From NCBI RefSeq assembly GCF_000276665.1, contig NW_004955472.1, positions 3,483,653-3,547,652 of the forward strand: a stretch of 64,000 bases of DNA. The letters run 5' to 3'. Under the pieces are notes generated by a model that was not told where the DNA came from, ran no database searches, and saw nothing but the letters and a program-made list of their open reading frames with translations. Numbering within the stretch: the first letter of the stretch is position 1; the number at the start of each line of letters is the position of its first letter. This document shows positions 24,045 through 34,723 of this stretch, one piece after another. Position numbers and translations under genes: made by a program. Origin of the DNA: Chinchilla lanigera (Eukaryota; Chordata; Mammalia; Rodentia; Chinchillidae).

Positions 24045-24735
24045 TCTCTTTATTCTTTGTACTTTCCAGATTTTCTACAGTGTAATTTTAACAGCAGCAG
24101 CCTCTGAGTGCCTGGGTGGCTGCAGTGAAATAAATTCTGGGGAATGAATTCCCTAGGAGCCTCTTCACAATCAGGAAGCTCAGGGTTTTTCTTCTAAATG
24201 AAAAATTTACCATTTTGTATCTTTGAGCCTATGCTAGGTAGGATCTTGCTTATTCCTGAGATGCCCCTCAGGAATCTTTCTTTTTGTCCCCCCTGTAGAA
24301 AGTGCTTTGTTTCTTTGTAATGATAATGATCTCCTCAGCAGTCATATCTCTTTTGGTCCCAACTTAATATGGTTCTTTTTAGGACAAAATTACGATTTTT
24401 CAGTTGTTCTGCTCTGCTTTTTTCCTTCCAATTCTCACTATAAATCTGACTATACCAGCTAGTAGTGCCCATGCCACAGCTTGATTATTGGGCTGCTTTG
24501 ATATCTTTTCAAACAAATCAATTAGTTCACTACTCTTAATCTCAGTCTACCACAAACTTTCAAGACATAGATTATCCCCAGACTGTAGCACTCATGGTTT
24601 CTTGACTAACTGCCAATGAAATCCTCATTCCCAACATAAACCTCCTCAGCCTTACCTTTACCATCTGCTTTCTTACTGGCATTTGCTTTCTAGAATAACT
24701 TATCAGGCTCTGCTCACAATACTGTAATTAAGAAA
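24045..24735. other. Unassigned block, possibly an old transposon
   Basis: Repeat-like texture (pyrimidine-rich, 'cagttgttctgctctgcttt', 'ccacagcttgattattgggc') that I could not place in a family. No exon was recognised. Confidence 0.3.
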
Positions 24736-24744
24736 TAAAGATTG

Positions 24745-25264
24745 TTTTTATTCCAGTCATATAACATGATGATTTGATATATGTGTACACTAAACAAGCA
24801 TGATTGTAATAAACTAACATATTCATTATCACTTGTATTATACATTGTAACCTCAAATGATCTTCATATTACAAAGTATGTGCCTTTGACAAACATCTTT
24901 CCATTTCTCCTGCAGCCTTTCTAGACCTTGCTAGTCATAGTCCTAGTCTCTGTTTCCATGATTTCAGCATTTTTAGATTACACATATGAGATCATAAGCA
25001 TATGAGATCATAAGCATTTAGATTACACATATGAGATCATTAAGCATACACATAAGACACACTTTTCTCTGTCTAGTTTATTTCGCTGAGTGAAATGTCT
25101 TCTTGGTTCAATTGAGTTCTTGCAAATGGCAGAATTTCCTAATTTGTTATGACTGAATAGTATTTTACTGTGTATATATTCCACATTTTCTTTATTCATC
25201 CTTTGATGGACACTTACGTTATTTCCATATCATGGCTGCTGTGGATCATGCTGCAATGAACATG
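24745..25264 (-). mobile_element. L1 3' end, minus strand (main part of a 5'-inverted copy)
   Basis: The plus strand shows the inverted L1 3' region: 'attttactgtgtatatattc', 'cctttgatggacacttacgt', and 'gctgcaatgaacatg' at its right edge. The next segment (25270-25385) is L1 in the opposite orientation from just upstream in the element. A local triplication around 'catatgagatcataag' lies at about 24983-25045. Confidence 0.8.
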
Positions 25265-25269
25265 AAAAT

Positions 25270-25385
25270 GACTGCTATAAAAAAGACAAGGTATGGTAAG
25301 TGTTGTCAAGGGCGTGGAAAAAAAGGAACACTTGTATACTGTTGGTAGAAATGTAAACTGTTACAGCCATTATAGCAAAGAGATA
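25270..25385 (+). mobile_element. Inverted 5' portion of the adjacent L1
   Basis: 'ggaacacttgtatactgttg' followed by 'gtagaaatgtaaactgttac' is sense-orientation L1 sequence. It belongs just 5' of the sequence in the neighbouring minus-strand segment, with roughly 150 bases missing at the joint. Confidence 0.8.
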
Positions 25386-25389
25386 TAAG

Positions 25390-26520
25390 GTAATATTGGA
25401 TTGAGGCTTAGATTTGGATTGATCCAATGATTAGAAATATCAGATATACTTTAGGCCATTTATATGTCTTTGAAAAAATTCTGTTAAGGTCCTTTAAATT
25501 AGATTGTTTATTTATATGTTTTTGCTCATACTTCTGCTTTCTCAACTTTGTAGAGCTTGTAGATAAGTTTTCTTTGATCCTTGTTTATATAGTTAATTCC
25601 TGATTTCCTTGTTCCAGAAGAAAACTTTTCAATTCTTACCCAAGCATATTTTAATGTAAGTTCTCTCTCATTTAGAAATACCTGTAAGTTGAAGAGGATC
25701 AACATTTGGGTGAAATACTCTGGTTTAAAAATGCCCATAATTGCCTGAGATATAAATACCCCAAGCTTTTTAGAGCAATAGGTTTAATTTCATGAACATC
25801 CTCAAATGATATTGGTCTTTTCCAAGTTTGTGCATTTTGTTTGGCACTTGGAAAGTAGCAGAGGCAAAAAGTGCCGTGTAAATCAAATTCAGAGCAGAGT
25901 TGCTCAGTCAGTGTGTGAAGGAAATCACAGTGCGATACAAAGCCCAGTTTAGAGTTTTTTCAACAAACACCTTCTTCTACTAACAAAATAATAAAAGCTC
26001 TATCCTGCACTGTGTGTGACAGAAAATGGAATTCGGACCAAACAGCTATTCATAAACTGTTGTCACTGGGATAAAGTTAAATTTTTAATTATATGTTTTA
26101 AACATAACTCAGCATATGTGTTACCCTGAATAAATTCATTCAGGTATATTTGTATTGGGCTGAATGATATCTTGAAGATTCCTTCTGCTAAACTCTGGAA
26201 TTTGTATATGTCACCTTATTTGAAAAAAATGGATTTTGAGGTTGGCATTAGCTGGATGTGTCCTAAGTGCCTTTAAAAAAAACGCAGAGAGAGATTGACT
26301 TACACAGAAGACAAGAAAGTAATGTGATCCTCAAGCAAGGATCTTATTTTCAAACTATCTGCTACATGTTTGCAGAAGAAAGACAAGCATAATTATTAAA
26401 AACAGTAAAAGGTTTTCCCCAGTAGTAATAATTTCTTAGTGTTATTTTCCATGGTCATTCATAAGGTGTATTTTTTCTCTGTAATATTTGCTTATCTCGT
26501 ACATTACCAGTTGTGCTTAT
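25390..26520. other. Unique DNA, no gene seen
   Basis: No repeat recognised. AT-rich, with only short open frames (70 codons, 25526-25738 minus). Confidence 0.45.
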
Positions 26521-26528
26521 TTTCACAG

Positions 26529-26652
26529 TCTCTGGAAATCAACGGCTCCCGGTAGCAGTACTTCTTTATCTTCTTCCATTAACTCAAATGCTAGTTCTTC
26601 CACACGCTACCAAAGAAAACAGGACGCTGACGTCAGGCTTCTAAAAACATGA
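26529..26652 (+). CDS. Candidate terminal exon, Ser-rich tail
   Basis: The acceptor 'gcttattttcacag' ends at 26528. After one base that completes a codon, 40 open codons run from 26530 to a TGA at 26650. They are serine-rich in the middle and end ...YQRKQDADVRLLKT. No ATG precedes in frame, so it would need splicing from a phase-2 donor; the donor at 13403 fits. The protein is not recognised. A perfect TGACGTCA motif lies inside at 26628-26635. It may be a chance open stretch; serine bias can arise from TCT/TCC-rich DNA. Confidence 0.18.
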
Positions 26653-26659
26653 TACTCTT

Positions 26660-27330
26660 GTAGTTTCTGGGGTTGGTTTATTAAGTTTATGCTTTTACTT
26701 TCTCCATATGTAATCAGTGGTCATAATCTTCTTGAACAAAACTGTTGAGTTTCTCTTAGTTCCAAAAAATGGTATTTGGCAGGTAAGGTGTAACAGTCTT
26801 TTGGTATTTGTTAGTTTATGCTTTTGTTCTAATTTTTAGTTTAATGATTGTTTTGTTATCTTGTTGAAGCAAAACAGATATATGATGCACATTTTTAAAA
26901 GATGATAATTAAAAAGCTAGAATATGCCTATGTGTACATCTTTTCCACTCTTAGTCTCCTTAGAAATATCTCTTGATGGATTTAACTTTGAATTTTCTAA
27001 TTGTAATTTTATTATTTTTGATAATTTCTATTGAATTTCTGCTATGAAACGTAACATAATATACATACCCCATAATTCTTTTAGCCTCCTCATTTTTCTA
27101 AGTTTTGATAATTATATGTATGTTTTTATTTTTCCTGTTCAACTTTGGATATTTTGGTTACTTTCAACAAAATACTCTTTTTGTTTCACTAAATTTAGAT
27201 GTCAAATTTCAACTGCTGATGATATCAAGAAGAATATTGACTTATTGGTCTTCCCTTTATGTTTTCACTGTCCCTTATTTTCTTAGCTTTTGTCAGGCTG
27301 ATAACATTACTGTTTTTAAAATTATAAATA
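26660..27330. other. Unique AT-rich DNA
   Basis: No confident repeat. The two overlapping plus frames at 27044-27286 and 27105-27458 are hydrophobic by composition (T-rich DNA) and not recognised. Confidence 0.4.
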
Positions 27331-27334
27331 TTAG

Positions 27335-27545
27335 TGAATTGAGTGTAGCATGGTGGTGGATGTTTGTAATCTCAGTACTCTTGGAGGTTGAAGCAGGAGG
27401 ATACAAAGTTGGGCAACCTACCCCAACAACTTCACAACTCAGTGAGACCCTGTTTTAAGAATACAAAAAGGAAAGAAAAGGCTGGAGAGATAGAGCAATG
27501 CAAAGGCCCTGAGTTCATTTCCAAGCACTGAGGGAAAGGAAATCC
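27335..27545 (+). repeat. B1+ID dimeric SINE (B1-dID-like), plus strand
   Basis: A B1 left part ('tagcatggtggtggatgttt' ... 'ctcagtgagaccctgtttta') is joined by a short A-rich linker to an ID-like right part ('gctggagagatagagcaatg' ... 'ccctgagttcatttccaagc'). This dimer type is known from several rodent families and supports the rodent assignment. Confidence 0.8.
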
Positions 27546-27549
27546 AGGT

Positions 27550-28390
27550 ATTATATGCTCTGCTCAGGTATATAAAATGTCCAAGACGATTGGCTTTGGG
27601 GCTACAGGTGGAGTATTGAGTTGGCATTCAAACCCAAAGACAGCAAAGTGCAGAGCCCCTTTCCTCATTCTGCTCCTTTCTCTACCCGTTCCTGTCCCTT
27701 CAGCATGCCATAACGTTTCCTTCTCCTCATCTGTTTTCTCCCACCCACACCCAAACTCCACTGAAAACCAAAACACCACTGAAAAAATTATGTGAATTCT
27801 TCATTGCTATGATTCAGGAGTCTGAACACCCACCTCCCACCCCACCCCAGGGCGACTGATGGTGACCACTTGGGAACTTAGCTCTATATTCATTGCAGTT
27901 TTCACCTCCACCCCACCATGGGTTTTGAATGCAATGCTTGTTCTGACCAAGCCCATGCAAATTCAACAGCTCCCCCTCACAATGTGAGAGTAAAGGTCCC
28001 AGGTAGTTGGAAGAATGTCTCATTAGTTACTACCCATAACCAAACCTAAGTGAACAAAGGAAAGACCCATTCCAATGCCTAGTGTAACTGCCACCTCCAA
28101 GCTTTGTCCACTGGGATCTCTCCCAACTATACTATCTTCTAAAAAGAAATTAGCCTGCCTAGATAGTGCATTCCGGTTGTCATATAATGAGCAAGTTGCT
28201 GAGACTTCTATTTTCTGACTGAGTCCTTCCGGTGGACTTTGTCCCAGATCTTCTTGGAGAGGATCCAGGAATGAAGACAGTCACACCACACAGGTCATCA
28301 CCCGGCTCAGGCCCATTCCAACCCCAGCAACACGTGCGTACTGCGTGCTTAACTCATCCTGGGCGCTGTTTCACTTGCGTGTGCATGTGT
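27550..28390. other. Unassigned DNA, possibly repeat-derived
   Basis: C-rich stretches (27820-27850, 27905-27925) and a block at 28205-28330 may belong to an old LTR that continues into the next feature. I could not place it. Confidence 0.3.
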
Positions 28391-28394
28391 GTGT

Positions 28395-28712
28395 CCTGCT
28401 TCCTCCCGCTGCCATCCCCTGTGCACATTAGACTCGACATTGTTTTGTTTTTGAGCACACACTTGTCCCTTGTCTCTCAGGAGGTTCCAGACCTTTTAGC
28501 CTCACACTGGGGCCACATCATTGGGCCTTCTTGTTCTGAGGGTCCCACATTCTCATATGGAGTAGCTACTGGCTTCTTTGGCTCTACGTCATGAAGATAG
28601 CTGCTATGAAGTTACCCAGTCTCTCTGGTTCTGTGAATCAACATAGTGGGTTTCTTTCTGTAACTATGAACATCCTGTTGGTCTTTTCCTCTGGAATATT
28701 CTGACTAATACA
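28395..28712 (+). mobile_element. Old MLT/MaLR-like LTR 3' part, plus strand
   Basis: 'cacatcattgggccttcttg', 'ggctctacgtcatgaagata', and the end 'ggaatattctgactaataca' plus 'c' match the 3' half of an MLT-like LTR ending in CA. No internal region is present. Confidence 0.5.
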
Positions 28713-28754
28713 CACGATTTCTATTATTGTGGTCCATCGAATCCTGCTTTGTTT

Positions 28755-28880
28755 TTGAAATAGTTTTGTTATGTTAACCAGGCTGGGCTTCAGCCTGTGG
28801 GCTCAGGAGAGCCTCTTGCCTCAGCCTCAGGAGTAACTGGGTCAACAGACAAGTGCCATCATATGCAGCTTCTAAGTCTT
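28755..28880 (-). repeat. Old B1 fragment, minus strand
   Basis: 'aaccaggctgggcttcagcc', 'cttgcctcagcctcaggagt', and 'gacaagtgccatcatatgca' keep the order of an inverted B1. Strongly diverged. Confidence 0.6.
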
Positions 28881-28884
28881 TACT

Positions 28885-29305
28885 CTAAACCTGCCACCAT
28901 TTTCCTTCCTGTTTCCTTTAAGAGACCTCACCTCTGTCATCTACACATAGTTGAGATAACCAAGAATTTCCTCACATGCTTGAACCAAACTATAATTGCT
29001 CTATAGATCTCTGGATTCTACTTGCCGGTTGTACTAAATTCTCTTTGTAGCTCCGGCCGCCATTGTCTAATGAGTCCCACTTGGCCGCAGACTTGTGGTC
29101 ACTTGCCTGCCTTCCTCTATTGCTCCCTTCCACCTCGTCACACAACAGCCAGGGTGAGCTTTCATAAATGTGATTCTGATCTATTACTCCATTAATGTCA
29201 GATGGTGGCTTCCTGGTGTCCTTGGGACAATGTCTAAACAACTAAGAATATCTTACAAAATCTTTGCTTCCCTTTTGATGATGTCTCTTTCTCACAGCTC
29301 CCTTA
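28885..29305. other. Unassigned DNA, no gene seen
   Basis: Mixed composition, no recognised repeat or exon. The 83-codon minus frame at 28990-29241 is unsupported. Confidence 0.4.
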
Positions 29306-29311
29306 TATTTA

Positions 29312-29543
29312 TGTTATGGTTTATATCTATGCCCTTTTGAGGACATAGGCAGGGATGTTGGGAAGTGATTGTATCGTAGGGTATGACACTCATCTCTTCT
29401 GCAGTGTCCCTGATGCCATGCTACCCTGCCTTGGGCCTAGTTGACTATGGATGGAAACATCTGCAATCTTTGACAAAAATAAAGCTTTTCTGTTCTAATT
29501 TGTGATGTCAGCTATTGTGTCTCAGCAATGAGAAAGTAAAACA
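29312..29543 (+). mobile_element. ORR1/MT-like LTR with internal deletion, plus strand
   Basis: Starts 'tgttatggtttatatctatg'. It contains 'gccatgctaccctgccttgg' and AATAAA near 29480, and ends 'gcaatgagaaagtaaaaca'. It is shorter than the related LTRs at 20676 and 51581, consistent with internal deletion. Confidence 0.65.
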
Positions 29544-29599
29544 ATTCCTGCTCCAATTTAATAATCATTGGATAGAAGTACTCAAAGTTACATAGGTAG

Positions 29600-29860
29600 T
29601 GTGCAATAGTCAGCTTTCATGTTCTAGCATATAATACTCAACACCTACAATGGAGGAAAGGTTTAATTCGGCTCCTGAAATCAGAGGTTTCAGTCCATGG
29701 TGAGCTGGCTCCGTGGTGGAAACATCATTGTGGAAAGTATAATGGTACACAGCTGCCTACTCCATGGTTGCTGGGAAGCAAAACAGAGGAGCAGAGCCAG
29801 AGAGGAAGGAACTGGAGCCTAAATGTGGGTCCCAAGGCCAGGTCTCTATTCATCACCTAG
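29600..29860 (-). mobile_element. MT/MaLR-type LTR, minus strand
   Basis: 'tgtgcaatagtcagctttca' at the left edge and 'cagaggtttcagtccatggt' near 29685 are the inverted 3' end and middle of the same LTR family as 8001-8317. It faces the LTR just upstream. Confidence 0.6.
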
Positions 29861-29924
29861 ACTCACCCAAAATTGTGCTTTTTAATGGCCTGGAGGCTTG
29901 TAAGCTGTCATAGTTTGGGGGGTA

Positions 29925-30763
29925 TTGCAAGGGGAACAATATAATATGGGACACATATTTTATAAGAGTATTTAAATAGTCACCTGAAGAATCATACACA
30001 AGAGAGTGCAGGAAATCTGTCCACACACTAGAGACCAAAGAATCCAGCTGAGGGCCTGGATCCCATGGTAATGTCCTGCACCAGTCCAGCTGAAGACCTA
30101 AAGCCCATAACAGTGCCCCTCATGCATCCAGCTGGAGGCCTAGAGCCCACGACAACATCTCATGCAGGCCTGTTTCACGGATCTGTGCTGGGAAGGCCCA
30201 AAGGTCAGTGGTGGAAGCTAGAAAGTCTGTGCCAGCGGGAAGAAGGATCCATGCCAGCAGGCTGAGGGATCTACATGGGAGCCAGAAGCAATACTCAAAA
30301 TAAGAACCAAAGCTCCCCTGAAAAGTACCACAGCCATCCTCAGCAACAGTGAGGTCCTGAGCTCCTGTGATGATCAGGACAGCCACGTTCCCATCAGGAA
30401 AGGCAATGTGACACATTTCTCCAGGAGAAGTGATGCTTAAAGTGAGGACCAGAGCTCCCCTAAAGTGAACCAAGGCCATTCTCAGTGACAGCAAGGATCT
30501 GAGCTCCTTGGATGATGAGAACAGCCAAATTCATCAGGAAAGCCAGCATGATGAGCTCCTCCAAGAGAACCAACAGCTCCTTACAGCTTCTCTCAGCTTC
30601 CAACAGCCTCTCTCAGCTCCCAACAGCCTCTCGACTTCTTCCTCTCCAGTTCTGCCTCTTACACTGCTGGGAACACTCCTCAGGCGGGCCTCCCACACCC
30701 AGCACCACGCTGGTTCAGTTCACCTGGGGGTTACAAGTTGACCACCAGTTGTCATCCACCACA
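29925..30763 (-). mobile_element. Unnamed LTR-like element, minus strand, with expanded internal repeats
   Basis: On the minus strand it starts TGTGGTGGATGAC and ends CCCCTTGCA. It is homologous, in the opposite orientation, to 34724-35269. Homology begins exactly at TGTGGTGG in both copies, so that is a true element end. Three tandem expansions explain its extra length. They are about three ~44-bp units around 'tccagctg...cc' (30037-30170), two ~141-bp units (30297-30438 and 30439-30570), and two 20-bp units 'tctcagctyccaacagcctc' (30591-30631). The 124-codon minus frame and 77/93-codon plus frames lie inside it. TG...CA ends and size suggest an LTR; no internal retroviral sequence or target-site duplication is seen. 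Confidence 0.6.
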
Positions 30764-30769
30764 TATACT

Positions 30770-31450
30770 AATCACACTGGCAGTTACACTTAACTGTCAG
30801 AGGGTGTGGAAATGATGGCCAGATTGTGACAGACAGGTCTGTGGAATTTTGCTGATGCACACATAATCTATAAAGTGATTTACATGCCCAAATACTTACA
30901 TTCTGTAAATTTGAATGAGCTCAGAAAGATGAACTGAACTGGAGAAGTATATTTTCAGAAATATGTTAAACTCTCTTTGTCAAACACATTTGTCCCCAAC
31001 TTCAAGATGTGTTCCCTGTTAAGTCAAATATTGGAGTGATTCATTTCACACAACTTCTAAAGCTATTTGCAAACATTCTGAAAATGTCTTTCTTTTTTGT
31101 TCCCTTAGCTGGTTAGAAGCCACAGATGATTGCTTTGTATTTGTCACAATTAATACGTTTGGAAAATTTTGTACCTCTCATTTTTATGCCGTTTACATAA
31201 ATCTCTCAGTGTTACCTGCCACTTTTAATGAAGTGCCATTCATTTTTCTGTCTGTGAAGAAATTTTCATCTGTGGAGATGCTATTGTGTTAAAGGGCATT
31301 GGCATAAAGAAAGCTTGTAACATTAGATTGGGGAATATCTCTTTTTAAACATAATTCATCATCCATTATTCTCACCTGTTTATCTTCTGAGTATTCGCTC
31401 TCAGAGTTCGGCACTAGAAAAATGAAGTTAAATTCGTGAAAGATTAAGTC
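30770..31450. other. Repeat-free block, possible conserved non-coding DNA or exon
   Basis: No repeat recognised. 31060-31345 combines a very good splice acceptor with a 60-codon open frame (see 31109-31292) and SOX/POU-like motifs ('tgctttgtatttgtcacaat'). Function unknown. Confidence 0.35.
31109..31292 (+). CDS. Candidate exon after a strong acceptor
   Basis: A long pyrimidine tract and acceptor ('tttcttttttgttcccttag') end at 31108. After one base, 60 codons stay open from TGG at 31110 to TAA at 31290, beginning WLEATDDCFVFVTINTFGKF. Such an opening is unusual in DNA this AT-rich, but not rare over 64 kb and six frames. It needs a phase-2 upstream donor (13403 fits). Protein not recognised; it may instead be conserved non-coding sequence. 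Confidence 0.15.
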
Positions 31451-31454
31451 TCCT

Positions 31455-31632
31455 CTATTTTATTTTTATTTTTATTTTTATTTTTATTTGAGATAATGAC
31501 TTTTTAAATGTAGTTTAGACTGGCCTGCAATTCACTGTGTAGCTCAGGCTGCTCTCAGACTCACGGTGATCCTCCTGCCTCAGCCTCCTGAGTACTGGGA
31601 TTATACGCATGCACCACCATGTTCAGCCTCGT
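31455..31632 (-). repeat. B1 SINE with (ATTTTT)n tail, minus strand
   Basis: A TTTTTA-type simple repeat (31456-31489) leads into 'ctgtgtagctcaggctgctc', 'cctcctgcctcagcctcctg', and 'gggattatacgcatgcacca'. Complete but moderately diverged B1. Confidence 0.85.
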
Positions 31633-31639
31633 CACTTTT

Positions 31640-33410
31640 TAATTAGTCAGTAGCATGATCAAATACAATATTTGGGAGTCAAAACCTACAAAACAAGCAA
31701 AATAGTTTATTATCAGGTCTGTGTAGATACTACAGTTGTTATAAAAACAATTCCTAGGGAGAGATGATGCAAGTTAAGACCTGAAGCAGCTATAGGTGGT
31801 GGCAACAGATTGTATGGGGCAATCTGATTTTATTTTGAAAATACTTTCAGAGGACTTGGACCATGATAACATGCAGAAGGCTTCTCTAATAGGATTTCAG
31901 GACACATCTTTTTCTAGCTTCAAAGGGAATCTTTGATGACTTGTGCAGAGAAATCAAGTTGGAATGTATTTCTTGAGGAACAGTGCTTTGTTGGTCTTTC
32001 TGCTGTGGCTGATCACCAAGAATGCTTTAACACCATAACACACTAAGGCAATGTGTATGTATTAATTAGAGAGAGAGAGGGAGACAGACAGAGACACGAA
32101 GAGACAGAGGCAGAGACGGACAAGAGGGAGGGAAGCAGACAGCAGACAGCACGACTGAGTGTCTGGGACGGGAAGGAGCAGCCCCATCCAACTGTGAATC
32201 AGTGGATGAGAGATGATGAAAGCCCTGATACCAGAGTTTGGTTTCTGTAAAAGCAGAGGCTAAGGACTCGCAGGTCATCATGCACCAGGCTTGGGCTTTA
32301 GGCTGCAACACATCTAGCTCCATATTTATCTTCTAAAAGTCTCTGTACTACCACGTTAAATATGCAATTTCTCAGTAAAAATTGGGAAAAAATCCTGGAA
32401 GGACAGTTTAGTGTTATCATGAATACAGAAGGACGTTTGCTCTCTCTACTCACTTGCAAGCCCTCGAATTTTCATGCATGAGGGTCCTCCACCATGATTT
32501 CTGCACCCCAACCTCTCCCAGTTGTCCCCGTCAGTTTGCTCTTTAAGTCCCAGTGTGGTGACCCCAAACCCCAGAGGTCGCCCCTTTACACCTCATTCTG
32601 CTATTTCACATTCAAGCACACCTCGGGTTTGAGTTGGGTTGGTGTCATTTTCTCTGCTTCTTCCCCAGCAGGATTCAGGGGATTCGGGGGTGAATGAATC
32701 GATGAATGAGCACGTTCTGGGGCCTAAAGCTTGAATGAACCTCTCCGCTGGGGGAGGGATGGTGCTGTGATCCACTTGCTTTCCTTGTGAAGTCCCTTTG
32801 GAAAGGAACCTAGCTTGCAAACATCCCTCGGTTGTAGTGGTGATGGCAGCCTCATCACTATCTGAAAACACGATGGAACCTACCTAAATGTAGGACATGT
32901 TTTTTCCCGATTGCTCTCTTCATATAGCAGAAAGTGCTTTGTATAAAGCATTGCAGGGAACACATACCTAAAGCCTTGAACGTAATATAAATAAGGCAAA
33001 ATAGAGTAGAAATATTTAAGAACATGCCCCACTGGTCCCTGACCGTACTGAATGCTGAGCAGTAAGTTGTGTTTGCTTGCTCCAGGCCTGTGTTTGCATT
33101 GCCAGTTGGCCATCTGGTATCCAAAAGAAGCCTTTCACACATCCAGTTTTCCCTTGGTTGTTAACACATTATTTTAAATGTAGTCACTATGTAAACGCTC
33201 CCTGAGGCTTAGTTTTGTCTAGGAACTAAAAGATTTTGCTCTTTACAAAGGCAGCATTAACTGCAGAGATTAGATAGGAGCTACAGTTTTTGGATTATTT
33301 ACAGGAGCTCAAAGACACACATTTCTGTCTTTAGGAACATGGCACATGGGCCTCTTGCTCTTCTGCCTGGGAGGAAGAAAGGTCTCATAGGAGCAACAGT
33401 TTAGAGTCTG
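31640..33410. other. Mixed unique DNA with a GA-rich patch
   Basis: 32067-32155 is a purine-rich GA/GACA simple-sequence patch. The rest has no assigned repeat or exon. Open frames of 65-94 codons in 32053-33142 are unsupported. Confidence 0.4.
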
Positions 33411-33414
33411 AGGC

Positions 33415-33590
33415 CATTTGGACTAATTTCAAATTCTGATTTCACTCTTAATTACTTGTGTGACCTTGGGCACTCTGAACACCTGAAATGTCTCAGTTTT
33501 CTCACCCGTAAATAGTAGTAGCTGCAGTAAAGTTAACCTGTTAGTCTTGTGGTGATTCAATGCAGTAGTCAGATAGAGTGCTTATGACTG
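33415..33590 (+). repeat. MIR SINE, plus strand
   Basis: 'ttacttgtgtgaccttgggc' is the MIR core, followed by 'tctcagttttctcacccgta' and 'cttgtggtgattcaat'. The core order and spacing fit MIR well. Confidence 0.8.
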
Positions 33591-33594
33591 CTCA

Positions 33595-34715
33595 TGGCAT
33601 TAGAATAAATCCTTCCAAGGAATCACATCACACTCGTCCTAGAGATAGCACCAGTAATGCTAGCGAAGCCTGCGTGAGCACACCGAGCCCTGGTAGCCGC
33701 GGTAACCCTCACCCCTGGCGTACCCTATGGAACGCTGGTTGCAGTCCTCGAGTAGTTCTGACATGCTGTACTCTTACTTTCACGTGGACACTAGTGATTT
33801 TCCTGCCCACTCAACACTGTGATTACTCTACCACATTCGATCCTTCTTAAACTGCTTTGCCAGAGGCACGCTGATGCGCCTCGGGAACCGCTCCTCTGGA
33901 TACCTGAGAACTGAATTGCTGCGCACCCACGGGCGGTTTCTATCTGGAGTTGTAGTTGCATCGTGTCTCCTGTTGCTGTCATCCACCTCACCAGGCCCTC
34001 TGCCCTGGGTCCTGGAGAAGGACTACCCTTTTACAGAACTGTGTTCCCTCACCTGCTGCGATCTGGCCTCACAATAAAGAGCCCCCAAGCTTGCCTCTTC
34101 TGATTTGATGTTACCGCATGGCGGGGAAGATGGATCACAAAGGCGGCATCAAATGTGTGAGTGGAGGGGAGCCAGCTGTTTATTGCTGCATTATCGCTTC
34201 CAGGAAACAGACTCCTGAGCTACAGCCCTGCGTGTAAAACTTGATGAGGTATTAACATTTAAATTACAGCGCTCTTTATTTTGTTCTAGAAGCCTTGAAA
34301 TGCATTACTGTTTCAAACTACCTTCTGGGGAGGTTGAATACTCTCTCCAGCTTTTCTGTGGTCTTTCCCAACCTGGATCCCTGCTGTCACTCCCTACATC
34401 GCAAAAGGGAATTCTAGGGATTGCTGTAGCTCTGAGCTCTTGTCTGTCTCAATGTCCCCACATGCCTAATCTTAGAGGTACTTCAGCCTGACAACTGGGT
34501 CCAAATAAAAGGTACAATATTCATTCCTTTCTTCTTATGAATTCTCTGGGTGCCTGGCCCCTCTGCTCCCTTCCTGTCAGTGGATCTGCAGTGTGAATAA
34601 GAGGGCTTTTAATTTCAAGTTGGAGAGAATGGAGGTTTCCCATCATGGGCATGCTGAGGTCTGTTTTCTGTCAACAGTAAGTGGACAGTAGTGCTTTCCA
34701 CAAAGAAAGCCCTAT
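33595..34715. other. GC-richer unassigned DNA with a polyadenylation signal
   Basis: 33640-34085 is richer in CpG than its surroundings and ends near an AATAAA (34072-34079 region, 'ctcacaataaagagc'). It could be an old LTR or a 3' exon. I found no homology to other blocks in the window and no convincing open frame beyond 90 codons (33578-33850). Confidence 0.3.
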
Positions 34716-34723
34716 TGTCCTTC

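Noticed and set aside
30120..30494. 124-codon minus frame with repeated motifs
   Set aside because: Falls within the LTR-like element; its internal similarity comes from the 141-bp tandem units, and the sister copy does not keep the frame.
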